From Candidatus Nitrospira neomarina (GTDB lineage: Bacteria > Nitrospirota > Nitrospiria > Nitrospirales > UBA8639), in contig NZ_CP116968.1 of NCBI RefSeq assembly GCF_032051675.1, positions 1,612,001 to 1,676,000 on the forward strand: a stretch of DNA of 64,000 nt, read 5' to 3'. The notes beneath the pieces were generated by a model that was given only the letters and a program-made list of their open reading frames with translations, did no database searches and was not told where the DNA came from. The position numbers and the translations under genes were made by a program. Shown one piece after another: positions 62,443 to 64,000 of this stretch. Within the stretch, counting starts at the first letter, position 1. Each line of letters begins with the position of its first letter.

Positions 62443-63642
62443 ATGCGAGTACAACCCCCACATACCTCTTTCAGGAGAGGGTCAGAGCTGCTGCTATGCC
62501 TGATGTTGGCGATGATCTTTGGGTGCGATCGCCCCGAGGCGGAATCCACCGCAATGCCCCCAGAAGTGTTGGTTGCGGAGGTGATACAAAAGGACGTTCC
62601 GATTTATGGGGAGTGGGTCGGGACGACAGTTGGCTATGTGGATGCGCAGATTCGCGCCAGAATTCAGGGATATCTCCTGTCCCGGCATTACACGGAAGGA
62701 TCAGTGGTCAAAGCCAACGATCTCCTGTTTAAAATCGATCCACGACCCTACAAGGCAACCCTGGATCAGTTGAAGGCCGAACTCATCAGGGCGGACGCGG
62801 CCTATCAAAAGAGCCTGCTTGACATCAAGCGGAACACCCCTCTTGCGGCGGAAGGGGCCATCAGCCAGAAGGAACTGGATGATGCCATACAAGCCGGCAC
62901 GGCAAACCGGGCCTCGGTCGCCTCCGCGCGCGCCAAATTGGACAACGCGCAACTCAATCTTGATTGGACCAGTGTGACCTCTCCGATCAGCGGGATAGCG
63001 GGTATCGCTACCGCGCAAATCGGTGATCTCATCGTCGAAAATACGGTGATGACGACGGTCTCTCAAGTGGACCCGATTAAGGTCAATTTCCCCATTAGCG
63101 AGAGGGAATATTTACAATTTGCGGACCGGATCGCGAAAGCCGGGAGTAAGGCCGAAGCACAACGATCCAACAAACACCATCTTGAGCTGGTCCTTGCCGA
63201 CGGAAGCGTCTACCCGCACAAGGGGAGAGCCGTACTCGCTGATCGCCAGGTTGATGGCAAAACCGGAACGATCACCATCGTCAGTTATTTCCCAAACCCT
63301 ACCCATCTTCTACGCCCCGGCCTTTTTGCCAAAGTGCGTGCTTCTATCGAAACCCGGATAGGAGGACTCTTAGTTCCACAGCGGGCCGTCAAGGAACTTC
63401 AGGGTACATATCAGGTCGGAGTAATCGGAGCCGAGAACAAGGTGGCTTTTCGAAAAGTGATTCCCAGTCACAGGATCGGATCACTCTGGCTGATTGACGA
63501 AGGCCTGAAACCCGGCGAGATGGTCATCGTTGAAGGACTGCTCAAGGTTCGTGATGGAATGGAGGTCACACCCAAATTGATTCAGGCCGAAACACAACCC
63601 GGCTCCGAGAGTTCCCCCGAACAACACGGCACAACCCAATAA
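62443..63642 (+). CDS. RND efflux periplasmic adaptor (membrane fusion protein)
   Basis: A 399-residue lipoprotein adaptor (lipobox IFGC in LLLCLMLAMIFGCDRPEAES). The HlyD/AcrA order is visible: VDAQIRARIQGYLLSRHYTE (lipoyl half), LLFKIDPRPYKATLDQLKAE, a helical hairpin (residues 105-160), LDWTSVTSPISGIAGIATAQ (second lipoyl half), and the beta-barrel with VKVNFPISEREYLQF-type text. It joins an inner-membrane RND pump to the outer membrane. The pump gene starts 5 bases after its stop, so they form one operon. The frame opens at 62401; I start at 62443 (MRVQPPHTSF), which leaves a normal lipoprotein signal. Confidence 0.92.
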   Translation: MRVQPPHTSFRRGSELLLCLMLAMIFGCDRPEAESTAMPPEVLVAEVIQKDVPIYGEWVGTTVGYVDAQIRARIQGYLLSRHYTEGSVVKANDLLFKIDPRPYKATLDQLKAELIRADAAYQKSLLDIKRNTPLAAEGAISQKELDDAIQAGTANRASVASARAKLDNAQLNLDWTSVTSPISGIAGIATAQIGDLIVENTVMTTVSQVDPIKVNFPISEREYLQFADRIAKAGSKAEAQRSNKHHLELVLADGSVYPHKGRAVLADRQVDGKTGTITIVSYFPNPTHLLRPGLFAKVRASIETRIGGLLVPQRAVKELQGTYQVGVIGAENKVAFRKVIPSHRIGSLWLIDEGLKPGEMVIVEGLLKVRDGMEVTPKLIQAETQPGSESSPEQHGTTQ

Positions 63643-63647
63643 GTCTC

Positions 63648-64000
63648 ATGGCCAAATTCTTTATCGACCGCCCGATTGTGGCCATCGTCATTTCGATCAT
63701 CATGGTGGTGCTTGGCCTCGTCTCCATGGTGCAACTTCCCATCGCGCTGTTTCCCAACATTGCCCCTCCTGAAATCATGTTACAGGCCACGTATGTCGGC
63801 GCGGATGCCGTCACCCTGGAGCAGTCCGTGGCCACTCCCATCGAACAGCAGATGGCCGGAGTAGACAATTCCATTTATATGTATTCCATGAACGCCAACA
63901 ACGGCCAGATGACGTTGCGCGTGGATTTTGACGTCGACACGATACCCAACGATGACCAGATCCTGACGCAGATGCGTTACATGCAGGCCGAATCGCAATT
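63648..64000 (+). CDS. RND multidrug efflux pump, N-terminal part (runs off the window)
   Basis: The first 117 codons of an AcrB/MexB-like inner-membrane pump: MAKFFIDRPIVAIVISIIMV, LGLVSMVQLPIALFPNIAPP, TYVGADAVTLEQSVATPIEQ, QMAGVDNSIYMYSMNANNGQ. The FFIDRPI start, first transmembrane helix and the ATPIEQ motif of the porter domain are typical of HAE1-type pumps. It follows its adaptor gene by 5 bases. The remaining ~900 residues lie outside. Confidence 0.95.
   Translation, partial: MAKFFIDRPIVAIVISIIMVVLGLVSMVQLPIALFPNIAPPEIMLQATYVGADAVTLEQSVATPIEQQMAGVDNSIYMYSMNANNGQMTLRVDFDVDTIPNDDQILTQMRYMQAESQ

Noticed and set aside
1-64000. CRISPR array
   Set aside because: No regularly spaced short direct repeats with unique spacers were found; the repeats present are long, dispersed and of both orientations.

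Overview
The window comes from a Gram-negative bacterium: it carries an Omp85-type barrel, a FadL porin, an alginate-export-type porin, an RND efflux pair, SecB and many lipobox lipoproteins. A short repeat near 25.8 kb with a CGTAC..GTACG core is of a type I associate with Nitrospira genomes, so a Nitrospira-like (Nitrospirota) host is my best guess. It is an inference, not a demonstration; no rRNA or tRNA gene is visible.

Region 1 (1-5.4 kb) is accessory DNA. It holds small toxin-antitoxin-type genes (Phd, VapB with a broken VapC, DUF2281, two DUF2283 proteins and a partner), one Omp85-like barrel gene, and four direct copies of a ~190-250 bp dispersed repeat that folds into several stems. 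Two inverted copies lie near 17.6 and 20.3 kb.

Region 2 (5.4-16 kb) is a defence island. A type I restriction-modification set (hsdR, hsdM, hsdS) runs with 1-4 bp junctions into a Septu-like ATPase/HNH pair (ptuA, ptuB). Two small translationally coupled genes follow: one resembles the C-terminal tail of a different HsdM family, the other is unknown. An Mrr-type endonuclease with an EVE/PUA-like N-terminus closes the island.

Region 3 (16-26.3 kb) is repeat-rich, with small modules: DUF1456, DUF433 plus a frameshifted DUF5615 toxin, secB, a PIN-toxin trio, a GIY-YIG protein, a membrane protein with paired histidines, and a GC-rich MFS-exporter/LysR divergent pair.

Region 4 (26.3-64 kb) looks more stable and is rich in envelope genes: tex, lipoproteins of the DUF3313, DUF4136, DUF4410 and Slp families, FadL, DUF4105, a globin-like protein and a TetR regulator that share an operator-like sequence, an MscS channel, an MltF-like transglycosylase, a formylglycine-generating enzyme next to its likely client arylsulfatase, a TMEM175-like channel, an EF-hand protein, porins, and an RND adaptor with the start of its pump. 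At least three decayed partial duplicates lie within about 4 kb of their intact paralogues.

Both frameshifted toxins break at homopolymer runs, so a sequencing artefact must be excluded before calling them dead.
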